Origin: Gracilaria gracilis | Taxonomy: Eukaryota; Rhodophyta; Florideophyceae; Gracilariales; Gracilariaceae | Length of the DNA: 64,000 bases | Direction: 5' to 3' | NCBI GenBank assembly: GCA_030374805.1 | Contig: JARGSG010000095.1 | Span: 217,516-281,515, forward strand | In this document: in pieces, positions 63,151-64,000 of the stretch | How the letters are laid out: the number at the start of each line of letters is the position of its first letter | How positions within the stretch are numbered: the stretch's first letter is position 1 | Notes under the pieces: generated by a model | The model's database searches: none | What the model was told of the DNA's origin: nothing | Seen by the model: only the letters and a program-made list of their open reading frames with translations | Translations under genes and position numbers: made by a program

Positions 63151-63993
63151 TCGGAGAAAGTTTATGGCGTTTCTCTATTTCCGGATTGTAGTATTCTTTC
63201 CGGAGAAATACATAGCCACCTTCCCTGATGTGTGGGGCATTCTTTCGCACACGTGCGTCGAAGTTCCGCTTGTAGGCGGCTTGTGCCTTAGCGATTTGCT
63301 GCCCAACTACGGGAATGATTTGCTTCAGCCATTGCTTCCAGGCGTCCCTGTGTAGACGGGGTGAAGGGAACTTATCCAGCGTAGGTTGGGGCTCGACAGC
63401 CACCGATGGTGGGACACGCGATAAGACCCAGTTCGAACGGAGAGATCTGGGTAGTGCGATGTACCTGCGTATTGTAGGCATATGTCACCGCATCGGTGTA
63501 GAGATCCCATTCCGACGGGTGGTCGGCGACAAAGGTTCGCAGCGCATTCAGCATGGAGTGCGATTGAAGCGCTCCCACCTGGCCGTTACTTTGCGGATGG
63601 TAGGTCGTAGTAAACCAGTTCTTAATGTCCAGTATTCGACACACGTCCTGGAAGAACTTCGCAAGTGAATTGCGACCCATTATCCGATAGTAAATCAATC
63701 GGCGGTCCGTAGACAAACACCCAGTGGGTTACGAACGCTTGCGCGACCGCACTGGCGGTGATCTTCGTCAGCGGAACTGTCCGCACGAGCTTCTAAAAGC
63801 GGTCGGTTATGACGAGGAGAAACCGATTACCTCGGCGAGTCCGAATAATCTCACCGAGTATGTCAATCGCCACGAACTCAAGTGGGGCCCTTGCGGGGAA
63901 GAGTACCACCTGTTTGGAGTATTTCCGCAGTTTGACGCAATTCTTTGCACAACCAGAGCATCCACGAGCAGTGGCGTACGCATCGAATGCCAT
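61411..63993 (-). pseudogene. pol: Integrase, expanded linker and chromodomain of element C
   Basis: Read from the right: integrase zinc and core start (63993-63793; C-x2-C, then AIDILGEI) ending at a TAG in the DRFSKL motif. The second-Asp motif (L-S-D-N-G) survives near 63680 but is out of frame with what follows. 63716-63372 carries the YHPQSNGQ region, 63481-63000 the integrase C-terminal (GPYRVIS) part, 62855-61809 a long linker of about 350 residues rich in Thr, Glu, Arg and Ser, and 61839-61411 the chromodomain (QVRWYGYP). Each piece lies in a different frame, so at least four shifts are present. The linker is several times longer than in A (about 60 residues) or B (about 110). Confidence 0.72.
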
Positions 63994-64000
63994 AGCTGGC

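Larger units (their letters stand above)
58490..64000 (-). mobile_element. Ty3/gypsy chromovirus element C, continues beyond window
   Basis: Minus-strand element: 3' LTR (about 58.5-59.28 kb), opposite-strand gene (59326-61122), chromodomain (61.4-61.6 kb), a very long linker and a broken integrase. RT and gag lie outside the window. The junction with B at about 58.49 kb is approximate. Confidence 0.72.

Overview
This window looks like nuclear DNA of an intron-poor eukaryote that is not animal, fungus or land plant. A marine red alga (florideophyte) is my best guess. The evidence is short, mostly intronless genes with small secreted products, TATA boxes roughly 110-125 bp ahead of the ATG, chromodomain Ty3/gypsy elements and PIF/Harbinger transposons. 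This assignment is inference from style, not from a marker gene.

Layout. (1) 1-9.4 kb: chromodomain Ty3/gypsy element A on the minus strand (gag broken, pol open), with a long extra gene on the opposite strand downstream of pol. (2) 9.4-17.6 kb: a large inverted duplication. Each arm carries a secreted von Willebrand A (vWA) gene and a C2H2 zinc-finger gene, and the spacer holds a third, divergent vWA gene. (3) 18.5-20.6 kb: a large cysteine-rich membrane protein. (4) 21.4-24.1 kb: a PIF/Harbinger transposon with TIRs, a Myb/SANT-like gene and a DDE transposase. (5) 24.3-47.9 kb: dispersed host genes (protein kinase, a gene with an LTR-derived C-terminus, glycine-rich and cysteine-rich secreted proteins, a spliced gene, a glutaminase-TerB protein), relics of a second DDE transposon, two solo LTRs and long gene-poor stretches. 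(6) 47.9-64 kb: adjoining or nested Ty3/gypsy elements. D (plus) interrupts a coiled-coil gene, B (minus) cuts off the 3' end of D, and C (minus) abuts B and runs off the window. C again has an opposite-strand gene after pol.

The most interesting signal is in the retrotransposons. Each chromodomain element is saturated along its whole length, coding sequence included, with its own short dyad. A has CCG-N2-CGG (about 61 copies by hand in 2.5-9.0 kb, against fewer than 2 expected by chance). B has ACC-N5-GGT (about 43 copies in 52.0-58.4 kb, similar expectation). C has a looser CCNC-N3..6-GNGG dyad whose arms vary together. Elements A and C also share a recognisably related antisense-strand gene between the end of pol and the 3' LTR. 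Together these suggest an element-specific DNA-recognition system (self-regulation, anti-silencing or targeting) that I do not recognise as described.

All coordinates were read by hand. LTR outer ends of A, B and C are approximate. No tRNA, rRNA or CRISPR was seen.
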